A stretch of 64,000 nt of DNA from contig CM030714.1 of assembly GCA_017979445.1 (NCBI GenBank), positions 5,642,001 through 5,706,000 on the forward strand. The letters are read 5' to 3'. A program made the translations under genes and the position numbers. The notes below the pieces were generated by a model. It did no database searches and was not told where the DNA came from. It saw nothing but the letters and a program-made list of their open reading frames with translations. Every line of letters begins with the position of its first letter. Position 1 is the stretch's first letter. This stretch comes from Akebia trifoliata. Taxonomy: Eukaryota > Streptophyta > Magnoliopsida > Ranunculales > Lardizabalaceae. This document shows, piece by piece, positions 22,007-34,895 of the stretch.

Positions 22007-23513
22007 CCATTAGAATTTATCTAATATTTGTTTTGAATCTCTTAATTGATGGGATAGGTATCTATAAAGTTATTTTCCTATTTGGGCACACTATTTTCTT
22101 TTTCTATTTAAAAAGGAAAAGTAAATGAGGTACTTCTAACCTTCTTTGTGAATAGTGGAATCGATCAAGATGTAGTCGGTGGATTTACAATGAGAACAAA
22201 TCTTTCGGTCTTTCTCTTATTTTCCCTATTTTAGGACAGTTTGAGTTATTTCCTAGCTAGATTATTTGTTGGAAAAAATCTAAAGGAATATCCCCCCCAC
22301 CCCCCCACACAGAAAACAAAAAAATAGCATCACCTATGGGAATCCCTCCCGACTCCCAAGTGACCTTCAAGTATGGAATCAAGGCCAAGTTGATTCTTTC
22401 TTGTCTCCCAAATGGCCGAGGAAATGGTGCCAGAGAAAATAAAAGACAGCTAGATTTGAATAATGGATAGATTTTATTTTAATTTGTATTGTACATCTTT
22501 CCGTATGTGTTCTCCAAGAACTCCATCGCTGTCACTACCAAGTCCCACCTAAATCACTCGTGGCTTTTTATTGGCCTTCAAGTATGGAATAATTGCCAAG
22601 TTGAGTCTATCCCGACTCTCGAGTGCCTTGAATGAAGACCAAGTCGAGCCAGTCTTGACAATCACATGGCATTCTATGGGATCATAGCCAAGTTGAGTAT
22701 CCCCTATATAAAGTTTCCTTTCAAATACAGGATTAGAAGACAAATGCTATTTAAAATAAAAATAAAATTTTTTATTAAAAAATGACAAATGTTATTTTAG
22801 TTAGTCTAAAATTTGTTGAGTGCTTCAAGAGACTCAACAAATTCTTTTCTATTCTTAATATTTAATATTATTTTATTTTACAAATAAATATTTATTGTAA
22901 CCTACTCAAATCTTATTAAGAGTTGTGACCTTGGAATATAAAAAAAAAAATGATCTGTTGTCACAGGTTTCTATAGAACGAAATTATGTGAATTTTGAAA
23001 CAAATATTAAAAGAATATTATTTTAATTATTAAATTCTAATTTTAACTTTTAATGATTGAAGTCTTGGACATTCGTTTATGACGCATTTTGATGTAGTGG
23101 GAGTTCGGTATCTATCCATTTTCAATACCTTGGATCAAGTTCAATTTTTTTTAATATTTTTTTTTTATGAATATAATTTTTTCAATAAAATCTAGAAAGA
23201 TGTATGTTGGATTGTCAATGTGACCATCCATATGGGTCCAACCAACCTTAGTAAGATTTGAAATCTTACTGAATTAATAAGGAAAGTATTGTTTATAATT
23301 TTATATTTTTATTTTTATTAATTATGATCCAAAGTTCCCTCATTATATGTGATGAGTCTTGGTCTCGATTTTTATTGTTTGGCTCTTTATAATAAAGAGC
23401 ATCTTCAGTTTAAAGAATCTATTGGAGTTGTTTTAAGTTGGACTTGAACACAAGAACTCAAAGTTGTTTTGCAATGTGTCAAACCAATTGTTAATCATGT
23501 AAGATCAAAGTTA
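22007..23513. other. Intergenic, no gene seen
   Basis: Holds a diverged internal duplication (CTTCAAGTATGGAAT..GCCAAGTTGA at about 22367 and 22575, with TCCCGACTC nearby), a poly-C tract near 22291-22310, and the CACTA-like end at 23099. A short minus-strand frame at 22549-22743 has no recognisable domain and lies within the duplication. Confidence 0.45.
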
Positions 23514-24731
23514 TTCCAGCTTCTAGTTTTAATAAGAATCTAAAGTGGAAACAACTTTTCAAGTCCAAAAAACATGGTTTTCCTTTCCAACTTCAGGTTT
23601 TTTTTTTTTTTTTTTTAATTTATCAAAAATTTCGGATCGTTTCTGTAATTTTGCATTTTACAGGACCACATTCACAAATATTATTTCTCTTTTGGTTGAC
23701 AAAGTGCTCAAAAGTCAGAGCCTACCAGGTGTGCTCCCACCAGAGCTGGTCAAGCTTCCCTACCTGCAAGAAATGTAAGAACACGTCCTTAATCCCCTGG
23801 CGCACTTTAGCTTTTCCCTGCGTTAATTCCTTAAAATACGCATTTATTCAAACATGAAAAAACTTCTTCATCAAATTCTTCACAGTGATCTCACCCGCAA
23901 CTACCTTAACGGTACAATACCTCCAGAATGGGGTTCAATGCAATTGGTGAATATGTAAGCTCTCCCATTATCTTACACCCATGGTTTACTTTAGCAAATC
24001 AATGCTTTTGTTTTCTAAAATTAACATAAATGTATCACTGCAGCTCCCTTGTAGGAAATCGATTATCGGGTCCAATTCCTATAGAAATTGGAAACATTAG
24101 CACTCTCAGAAATCTGTGAGTTCTGATTTTATATTTATATTTTTCTCCATTTTGATATATTGAAGTGTCTAAAAATTTCGTCTAAGCTGGAATTTAAACT
24201 TTCAGGACCTTGGAGTACAACAATTTGTCGGGAGTTCTTCCTCGAGAACTGGGAAATCTGGTTGGCATAGAAAGAATGTAAGGCCTTTCAGCCCTTTTAC
24301 ATTACTTATAGGATGTTTTGGATTCTGGGTATTTCTCGAATTGTCGGATTTTGAAGTACTTTAACTGGTCAACTTAGGAAGAATGTAAGCCTTTCAGCTT
24401 TTCTACATTATTTAGATGATTTTTCGCTTATGGGTATTTGTTGAACTGTCGTATTAGGAACAATGGTGTTTTGTTTGATACAGATTGAGTTCCTCAATAT
24501 TTTTATAACTTTAATTGGTCAACATAGGAAGAATTTAGCCTTTCAACCCTTTTACATTATTCAGAGGATTTTTCACTAGTGGGTATGAATGCGTCAAATC
24601 GTCATATTTTGAAGATTTTAACATATTATGATTGTTCAAGCATTAGGAGCAATAATGTTTTGTTGATATAGATTGATTTCCTCGAACAATTTTACCAACG
24701 AGTTATCAGAGACACTTGCCAATCTCATCAT
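23514..24731 (+). pseudogene. Broken duplicate of LRR exons 3-7 of the receptor kinase
   Basis: Nearly identical to 29725-31010, introns included. It carries copies of exon 3 (23703-23774, [23 protein letters not shown]), exon 4 ([22 protein letters not shown]), exon 5 ([23 protein letters not shown]) and exon 6 ([23 protein letters not shown]), then a decayed exon 7 (SSNNFTNELSETLANL) that runs off after 24731. The exon 3 acceptor CAG of the real gene is CAA here, and no kinase part follows, so it cannot give the receptor. High identity, even in introns, points to a recent segmental copy. A 31-bp stretch before exon 4 and part of the intron before exon 7 are missing compared with the real gene. 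Confidence 0.85.
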
Positions 24732-26906
24732 GTTTTGTTGATATTGACTAATTTTTGATAAATTAGGTATTAAAGAGTTTATATTTTTTTTAAAGGGATT
24801 TTTCAATACATATTTTTAAGAAATAGGTTTTTGTGGTCATTATCCCTAAAAAATTTGCTCAGAAATCTAGGATCCACCTATCACATGTACCCACATGTAT
24901 TGAATGATGTTTGTAATTTACAAAACTACCCTTATTATTACAAAACTACCCGTGTACCAAAACCACATGCATTCATCATGACTCTTATCATAATCTTCTT
25001 TCTCTAACATTGGGCTAGTGGTATGAGTGAAAAATGGGAGTTGTTCTAAACTGACCAATTGACTTCCTTCGACATCTAGGTCAACATTGTGCTGATGTGG
25101 CTGTATGTAAGGAGCTATAGATTTTTCTCGAGATATAAAAAAAAAACTATGGCTCTTTGCACACTGTAGAAGGAAATCAGTTCAACATTTTCCAAAGAAA
25201 ATGGTATCAAATATGTGGTATCAAAACAAATATGAACTAGTATCCATATCGGTATTCCATCCCTATTCTATAGGAATCTTGCCTACATGGCAAAAAGTTT
25301 TTGTTGGCGTTTAAAACACATTGGACTCCTAAATAATGAGACCCTATGTTTTTTAAATCCAACCAAAATGTGTCACATAGACACCTTATGTTGGTGTACA
25401 ATTGAGACACTGTTTTAGATCATGACTCAACAAATATCTTAATGTAATAATCGATATATAAACATAGATTTCTAAGACAATAAATGACACAAATTTTGAT
25501 GATTACATTGCACAAAACCTAAAGCTAAGTGTGATGCAAAAATGAACAGTTTATCAAGTTCCACTTGTCATTGTGGATATTAAGGAATTGACAATATTTG
25601 GAAGAGTATATTATTCTAAACTTCCCATCATGGGGTCCATATTTTACACTACTCACTTTATTGTCTTTCTCTTCACTCCATTCAATTTTATAGTCATCCT
25701 CATAAAAAATCAATTAATTCTGAAATTTCTAACCCCGATTTACAAGTTGGATAATTGTGGACAATCAATTTTTATCATAAATTTATAAAATCACTTTTGA
25801 TAGAGTTAGAAGTTTTGGAATGGGCTGATATCTATGGTGAGGAGATCATCCTCACAAAAAATCAGCTCTATAACTTCTATGCCATATGAGAAAAAAAAAT
25901 TGGTTCCCAATTTGTCGATTGAACACGACCCATATAATTATTATTAACTCGTCCGAGTTGACTCGTGAATCATCGAGTTGAATGGAATCCATTGATGCAC
26001 GATCTTCTGAGTAATGTGAACTAGCCAAATCCTCCATGCATAGTCAAAGTATGACTGAAAGTGATGTTTCATCAAACGAAAGTGTCGACGATCTTCATCA
26101 AACGAAAGTGTCAACGATTTCTTATAGTTTTTGTTTTTATTACCCCTGAATAATAAAGCATAGTTGATATGACCCCTCAATTTCAAAATAATCTTAATTG
26201 CCTCCTTTAGGTGGTAAAGAGAAAACCAAATGGTATCAATCGTGTACATCAGGGTTTCAGAAGTTATGTTACTTCCTATCCAACTAGAGCTCATAGATAG
26301 TTCCACTCATAAGGGCTTGATCATTCTAATCATCAGAAAAGTAATCTGATTGGTGATTTATTTAATTATTTTTAATTGTGGATTCATAAATATTTAGCCA
26401 CCTAATTCATGTTTTATTAAGAAAAAAAAACTATTGAAATAAAATGCTCAAATTGATGCCAACAATGAGATCATGAAGCTCTAAACTATTTTAATTTGGC
26501 ATTCAAATGGTATAGAGTAAATTAGATATACAACTCTCAGATGCACAAGATTCCAGTGTTTAAGTAATCAATTTAATTTTAAAATGAGGGAATGACGTTG
26601 AATATATCTCCTACTCTAGGGAGGTAAGTAAAAAATATTATATATTATTAAGTCATTCAAACTTAATAGGCCATGTTCACGCTGTCTCGCCTCTGCTACC
26701 TAAAGTCTCCTCCTCTTGTTTCTTACTTTCTTCTCCTCGATCTCTTTCATTCTACAACAAATCTCTCTCTCCCCAACCCATTTCGAAAAACCCACATTCA
26801 GAATCCAACGTCCAGATTTAGATCATCGGAATTCTCTCCAGTCTATGATAGAGTTCGAAATCTAACAATCCAGAACCAAAAGGCGTCACACCTCTGGAAG
26901 TTAACT
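24732..26906. other. Upstream region of the receptor kinase, no gene seen
   Basis: Contains a decayed foldback MITE at about 25078-25195 (CGAGATA centre, TTCCTTCGACATC / GTAGAAGGAA ends) and a relic of the (TA)n-type foldback family at 25691-25885. An in-frame ATG at 26673 precedes the chosen start of the kinase, but the segment between reads like a 5' leader (CT-rich, no signal-peptide form). Likely promoter and 5'-UTR at the right end. Confidence 0.4.
25691..25885. mobile_element. Decayed foldback element of the chain family
   Basis: Shows the typical modules in degraded form: CATCCTCATAAAAAATCAATTAATTC, TTACAAGTTGGATAATTGTGGACAATC, TTAGAAGTTTTGGAATGGGCTGAT, GGTGAGGAGATCATCCTCAC. The outer ends are not recognisable. 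Confidence 0.6.
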
Positions 26907-29900
26907 ATGTTTGTTAGACGATTTTCCTTCGTTTGGATCTTTGGGTTCAGTTACTTGGTATCATTTATACTCGGAGCAACTCTTCTTCCTGATAATGAAG
27001 GTAAGACAATCAAAGTTTTCTGAAATTAATTATTTTACCAAAATCTCCTCACAAATTACCAACTCTTCTCTATATATGTATGTAGACTGTAGAGGGTTAT
27101 AATATTACAGTGTCTGGAATACCCATACCCCCAGTGATTAATATTTTATAGAATAGAGAAATCAGGGGCATTATAGTCTTTTTCTTTAATTTGTTTTACA
27201 GTGGAGGCTTTAAGAGAGATAGCGAAGACGTTGGGGAAGACAAACTGGAACTTCAGTGTGGATCCATGTGGAGGAGAGCAAGGATGGGCCACGTTGAATC
27301 CTCTCAAAGGATCAGAGAATGCCGTTACCTGCAACTGCTCCTTAGCCAACACTAACACCACCATCTGCCACGTCATCAGCATGTACGTTCCTCTCCCTCA
27401 CGCTCTTTCCCCTCTCTTTCGTTTTGTTTTTAAAAAAGAATAAAAATTCGTAGTGGTTGAGAGAAAACTTTCATACTTTTGACCCTATTAAAGGGTATCC
27501 TACTATCTACTTCAAATGGTACCTTGTGGAATAATATTTTGGATCCATTGATCATTTTGATTGTTTGGCTGGCCCAGACGACCTCTTATTTAGATTCATA
27601 GTTTTAACATTAATAATGAAGACCTACCTCACGTAGGACATCCTAACCTTAAAGTGTATGGGAGTTGTAGATGTTTTCATCGAAGATACAATTGAAAAAG
27701 CTTTTATTATTTTTATCCACTTTCATGTCAAGATGTGTTATATGAAATACAATCTTGAAGTCATTGCAATATGATTCATTTAAAATTGATAAAGTCAAGA
27801 GTCAAGACTTGATTGAATTTTCTAATGACTCGATCGTAGAACCTGATGGAACTAACTAGTTATGGGTGTCAATGGGCACATAACTGAATTTGTATTCAAA
27901 TAATGGAATATTATTTAAAAAAATTGATTATTGAATTTAAATTTGAATAATTTATGATATTCAAAAGCCCTTATATGGAGAACTTAGATCATTTGTCTTG
28001 TGTATCCCAAGGTAAATTATCACGACTCAATTTATTTTAAATAATTGAATGTCCAATTCAATAAGAGAAAGATCAAAAGATTTGTTAATCATGTAAGATT
28101 ATAAAATGGAGTTAGTTGGGTTAGAAATTGCGCAAAGTTGTTTGGTTATGTATGTCGTTTTTATGATGAACAAAATAATAATTTTTATAGTTTTTGAAAT
28201 ATTAAGAATTATTTTTATATATTAAAAAATTAATATATTCTTACGTGGCTCTTTGAGTCAACCCACGAATTTTCATCTTGACCTAGTTTTCGAGTTCTAA
28301 AACTGTGATTCATGTATCCCTGAAATCCGAGGGAGCACACCAGTCTGGATTCTGGACATAACGTTACGATTGTATTAAATATTGACTTTTATTTGATTAA
28401 TTTAGCTCTGTTCACATTGTCGTTTATTTTTCAAACAAGCAACTTGGAATTAATATTTCAGTGATGGGTCGACTTTTGTACAAGTCTTTGTCATTTAGTG
28501 ATGACAGACAGAGCTACTATAAAACAAATTATAATTGCTTGAGCAAATCTATGCAAGAAGCCCAATAAAAAATTCAAATTACAGATAGATCCTAACCAGT
28601 AAGTTGACTTTTAAATTTTTTTGTATATTTATTTTCGATTACGAAATCTTAGAAGATCGATTGATAGATGAAGGATTTGTAATTCAATATGGACTTGATC
28701 TCATAAGGAAAGGTTCAATACACCCATCAGACCAACCATCTTTCACTATTAGGGACGCAATCCAATAACCTATTTGAGATACATTTGAATTTAATTTTTT
28801 ATTTAGATTCATATAATATATATTATTTTTATGTATAAAGAAGATGAATTATGACCCGCGCAAAAATATTATAATTGGAATAGAATCAAAATGAATCTAG
28901 AATAATACATATACTATTAGACCAAGTCGAACTTAAAATTAATATATCCAATGACATCCGAGTTCACTAAGAATGTAATGAATTTGATACCTAGTACGAG
29001 CAACACTTACTCTAGACCACCTGTGAGAGTGTAATCCTCACTTACCTGATGTGTGTGATGTGTGCGCGTTGCATGTGCTTGGGGGAAGGGACCCACACGT
29101 TTTGGCCCAACCTCTAACTTTAGCTCTTTCGATTCCAATGGTTAGACATAAGTTCAGATACCCTCGTCATAAGAAAAAATAATGCATCAAGCTCAAAATT
29201 ATATGATATTTTTGAGTATAGTTATAATAATCACTAGCGTTTGCTATTTTACATTGTAATAAGTTCTTCAAGAATTGTGATTCCTCAATTGGACATTTGG
29301 TATAACTGGGCATAGATATTGAATTTTGGGGTGTAAATGTTTTTGTCGATTGTTTGACAAAATCAAATTTTGCATGGTAAATTCTGTGTGAATAAGTGAA
29401 ATATATTGTTTGAGACATGAAGGGAGATAACATAAAATGAGTGTAGTTTGGGAATCAAAAAATACAATCAAAATTGTAAAATAATTTCTTTTGATGATTT
29501 GAAGTTGGATAAATATTGAATATTTTCTTATAATATTCAACGATTTTATGGGGGTAATTTGGAAATCATCATAAAGGTGTGGGACAAAACTGTAACGAAA
29601 AAAGAAAGAGAGTTTCCATTACCACACCAACTTTTGCTAATGCCACCCTAATATGTGTGCTAATTTATTGGAGTGGCAATAGAGTCTCTCATACAGATGA
29701 AAGTCCGAGCCACTTTTGATTCCATTTCCAGCTTCTAGTTTTAATACGAATCTAAAGTCGAAACAACTTTTCAAGTCCAAAAAACATGGTTTTCCTTTCC
29801 AACTTCAGGGTTTTTTTTTTTTTTTTTAATTTATCAAAAATTCCGGATCGTTTCTGTAATTTTGCATTTTACAGGACCACATTCACAAATATTATTTCTC

Positions 29901-32900
29901 TTTTGGTTGGCAGAGTGCTCAAAACTCAGAATCTACCAGGTGTGCTCCCACCAGAGCTGGTCAAGCTTCCCTACCTGCAAGAAATGTAAGAACACTTCTT
30001 TACTCCCCTGGCGCACTTTTGCCTTTCCCTGCGTTAATTCCTTAAAATACGCATTTATTCAAACATGAAAAAACTTCTTCATTAAGTAACTAAATAACTG
30101 TAACCCATTTTCAAATTCTTCACAGTGATCTCACCCGCAACTACCTTAACGGTACAATACCTCCAGAATGGGGTTCAATGCAATTGGTGAATATGTAAGC
30201 TCTCCCATTATCTTACACCCATGGTTTACTTTAGCAAATCAATGCTTTTGTTTTCTAAAATTAACATAAATGTATCACTGCAGCTCCCTTGTAGGAAATC
30301 GATTATCGGGTCCAATTCCTATAGAAATTGGAAACATTAGCACTCTCAGAAATCTGTGAGTTCTGATTTTATATTTATATTTTTCTCCATTTTGATATAT
30401 TGAAGTGTCTAAAAATTTCGTCTAAGCTGGAATTTAAACTTTCAGGACCTTGGAGTACAACAATTTGTCGGGAGTTCTTCCTCGAGAACTGGGAAATCTG
30501 GTTGGCATAGAAAGAATGTAAGGCCTTTCAGCCCTTTTACATTACTTATAGGATGTTTTGGATTCTGGGTATTTCTCGAATTGTCGGATTTTGAAGTACT
30601 TTAACTGGTCAACTTAGGAAGAATGTAAGCCTTTCAGCTTTTCTACATTATTTAGATGATTTTTCGCTTATGGGTATTTGTTGAACTGTCGTATTTTGAA
30701 GAATTTTTTGCATATTATGATTGTTCTAGCATTAGGAACAATGGTGTTTTGTTTGGTACAGATTGATTTCCTCAATATTTTATTAACTTTAATTGGTCAA
30801 CATAGGAAGAATTTAGCCTTTCAACCCTTTTACATTATTCAGAGGATTTTTCACTAGTGGGTATGAATTCGTCAAATCGTCATATTTTGAAGATTTTAAC
30901 ATATTATGATTGTTCAAGCATTAAGTGCAATAATGTTTTGTTGATATAGATTGATTTCCTCGAACAATTTTACCGGGGAGTTACCGGAGACACTTGCCAA
31001 TCTCACCAACTTGAAGGACTTGTAAGTTTTTTGTTTTCTTTTTCTTTTGTCGGTTTTATATATGAAGTTCTTTGAGTATTCAAGCTCAATATCTTATTTA
31101 TTATTATTATGCAGCCGAATAAGCGATAACCATTTTACGGGAAAGATACCCAATTTCATACAAAATTGGACAAACCTTGAAAAATTGTAAGAGCTTCAAT
31201 CCACTTGATTTTTTGAGTGCCTTCTTGTGTTATAAATTTCATATTTCAATTACTTCTGACTCATTATATTAAAATTTCATTAATGGCAGGGCGATACAGG
31301 CAAGTGGGTTACAAGGTCCCATTCCCTCAGGCATCTCTCTTTTGACCAAATTATCTGACATGTGAGGAACCCTCCTTATTTCTTGTTATTTTACTTACTC
31401 CATATGCAATATATCTTTTTGTTGAGTGTATATTTTCCTCCACTCTCGGGTTTGTCACACCTCATTTAATTCCCATAACCCTCTTACATTCATAGTTCTC
31501 CCACCCTCCAACAGATTCGTCTTTTGTAGTAGTTGATTGGTTAACATGGTATCAGAGCACTGGGTTCATGAAGGTCACGAGTTCAATTATTGCCACCATT
31601 ATGGGTGGGGGGCAGTGTTGAGTGTATATTTACCTTCCCCCATCACCCTCTTTTATTCATAGTTCTCCCCCCTCTTCAATAGATCGGTCTTTTTGAGTAG
31701 TTGTGTTGGTTAACTTACTACACGAGAAAATGGGTAAATTCGACACCAATGTCCGTCGAATTTGACTAAATCAAAGCAAATGCAATGGACCTTGGCATCG
31801 AATTTATCCCTTTTCACGTAGTGACATTTTTCTTGTGATTTTTTTAAGTGAATCGCATTAGTACTTATGCTTGGTGGAATTTCTATATGCAGGAGAATAA
31901 GTGACCTGAATGGAACAGGAGCTGCATTTCCACCTCTTAGTAGCATGAAGAACATGAAGACTCTGTGAGTTGAATATATATATATATATCAATGGTTATA
32001 AAGTATAAATAGTTTTTTTTTTTCTTTTTTCTTTCCAGTGCTTGGTGGTCTTAAGTGACACTTATTTGATTTTATTGCAGTACACTGAGGAGTTGTAATA
32101 TTATTGGAGAGATACCGGAATATGTAGGGGACATGATAAAACTGAAAAACTTGTAAGTTTCAACTTTCTATTTTAAATTGGAAGCACCTCACTTTCGCTT
32201 ATTTGTAAAAATAATGGATTAATTAGCCTTGTTTGGTCACTTAATGCATTGAGTCAGATTTAAATTCATTGGGTTTCAAGGAATTGATTAAGCTTTCTCT
32301 TGCTAAGAGAGGATAATTCAAAAATATGATCTGCCAATAATAATGATTTTGGGCTCTGTCCTCAAGGGACCTCAGCTTCATCAGTTGATTTGTGATTAGT
32401 TTCTATTATGTTTCACCAACAGTTCATCAGAATTCTCTCTATTTGTAGTATTTCAATGAGTTTCTTTGATATCTTTTGCTATAAGTGATAATGCATGATA
32501 AAAACATTGAGGAAGTTACTTGGTTGCAAAACACATTCTTTTGGATGCAACCTTTTCCTTATCCCTTTTATATTTTTGTATTTTTTGCAGGGACCTCAGC
32601 TTTAACAAGCTAACAGGACAAATTCCAAACACCTTTACTAGTTTGTCGAAAACGGATTTCATGTAACTATTTTGATAATATCTTTAGTTTTTCTCATAAA
32701 AAGTGGTAGTGACCAAGGTTTAAAATCTCGTCTTGAGGCAATGTCTTGGTCTAGAGGAAAATTGAGACTTTCTCGATCGAGACATTCCAAAGCATGTTGA
32801 GACAATCCAAAACATTCAATGTTTTGGTTCAATTTTTCATTCCTTTCTTGGCTAAAACTGGAATGTCTCGGACCAAACATTCTGAGATGGTACGAAGCTT

Positions 32901-34855
32901 TAAACCATGGTAGTGCCGGTGTTTATAATACTTGTACAATATAGACAACTGGTCAATAAAAAAGAACTAATGAGATGGACTTGATTATAGATACTTGAGT
33001 GGCAATCTGCTGACTGGACCTATACCTGATTGGATGTTGAAGAAAGGAGATAACATGTAAGTTTTTCTCTTCTGGAAGTTTAACTTTCATCTTATCATTT
33101 TTGTTTGTAAGGAGGGCTCAATCTTGTTTATTTAAAGCAAACAAGCTGTTAAAATCTCATATTTTTAATTGCTCAATCTTATTTTTTAAAGTAAAAATAA
33201 AGAAATAACTTTCTCACCATCTCATTTACAAACCGATTATATAAATAATCACCACCCAACTTATATTTTTCCTCATTTACAAAGTTTTTGCATTGCCTTT
33301 TTTGGTCCTTTTTGAAGAGTTCTACTTTTATTTTTATTTTTCCACCAAGTCTTGGCCCATAACTAACCTCTTTTCTCTAAAAATCCCTTGAAAATCATCA
33401 CTCCACTACCAAGTATTTTTTTTGATTGATTTATTTAATTTACTTCGTATTTCCTTGAATTTCTTTTTCAGTTCTTCGAATGAAATTTATAATTAATTGA
33501 AAATTTCGTACTCAACCTATGTCTACAATTCATTTGTGTTATCATGCTCACTTTGTGGAAACTATTTACACTCCAAGCAGAAACGGATATCAGGAGAGAA
33601 TTCTGTCATTTGTGTTGAAGGCCTAGTTTTTCCCTTGAAATCTACAAAAGAAACTTTTATCTTCTATTTTTAGTCAAACTACCATAACTCAACGTTCTCG
33701 TAGATTATCCACTAGTATAAAAATTGCTTCCTTGTTTCTCCATGAGCAATTTCCCATGTAATGTGCAGTTTTCAATTGGGAGGAAACAACACTTGTGATC
33801 TTACATTTGTTACGATTCTACAAATTGATCATTCTGAACTAAAATCATGCTTTTAAGTGTCAAAATCACAATATATAAAATATCCTGACCCCCAAGAGTT
33901 ACATATAAGTATATATAAAAAAATAAAGGGATGATGCCCATGATGTGTACGTGTGGGATGAACCAAATTCTCACAGAATTTTTATTTTTATTATTAATTA
34001 TAAGGAATGCATGCATGTTTTTCAGTACACACCATTGAATACTAAATTGGACTTCAAATTACTTAATGTTAGCTAAGTCGAGAAGATGACTTTTTGTATA
34101 ACAATGTTGGCATACAGTGATCTTTCCTACAACAACTTCTCGGTAGGAAACTCGGGGGCAGTTGGTTGTCAAACACGGAATGTGTAAGAATACTCCTTTA
34201 AATTTTGGCTTCTTTGTAGTTTCTATCTTCATATGGTTAATTATCTTCTTTTTAATTCGATACTTTTTTTTTTTACTTTGGATTATTTTCTTCAGAAACT
34301 TATTTGGAAGTTCTTCATTGGGGAACAACTCGTAAGTCACTAATACATCTTTTTATTGTGACATTTCATCATAATAAATTTCTTAGATTATCAAAACTGT
34401 TTATGAAAATCATCTTTAGTTCATTTCTTTGTTATATATAAGCATATGCAATCTAATCTCGTAATGCTGACATGCTTTTGACCTTTTATATTGATCAAGA
34501 AGTGGAGTGGTTCCATGCTTGAGGAGCTTTCGTTGTCCACGAAGTAAGCCTGTGTTTTTTTTTTCTAAATTTCTTTTTTGGGGATTCACATTTGTTTGGA
34601 GATTAGTTTCTATTTTTCCTTCAGTTATATTATAAATGTCATCCGTTTATATTATTAACGTGTAGTGGTTCCTGTATTTTCTCTCCTATCAAAAAAGCAA
34701 ATTAGCTTCTCTTGATAAAAAAAAATTCCTTAAATTTTTTCAAAAGCTTATAGCTTTTAATCCACAAGTCAGCTTGTAGTAAAAGTAAATACGTTCGAGG
34801 GCTCATATTAAGATCTTTTAAACATATTCATTATTAAAACTATTTCTATGTAGCC

Positions 34856-34895
<40 letters not shown>

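Noticed and set aside
22549..22743. 64-codon minus-strand frame
   Set aside because: Lies in a diverged non-coding duplication and has no domain or splice context.
26673..26906. Upstream in-frame ATG giving the receptor kinase a 78-residue N-terminal extension
   Set aside because: The extension has no signal-peptide form and reads like a CT-rich 5' leader, whereas the ATG at 26907 is followed at once by a hydrophobic signal sequence.
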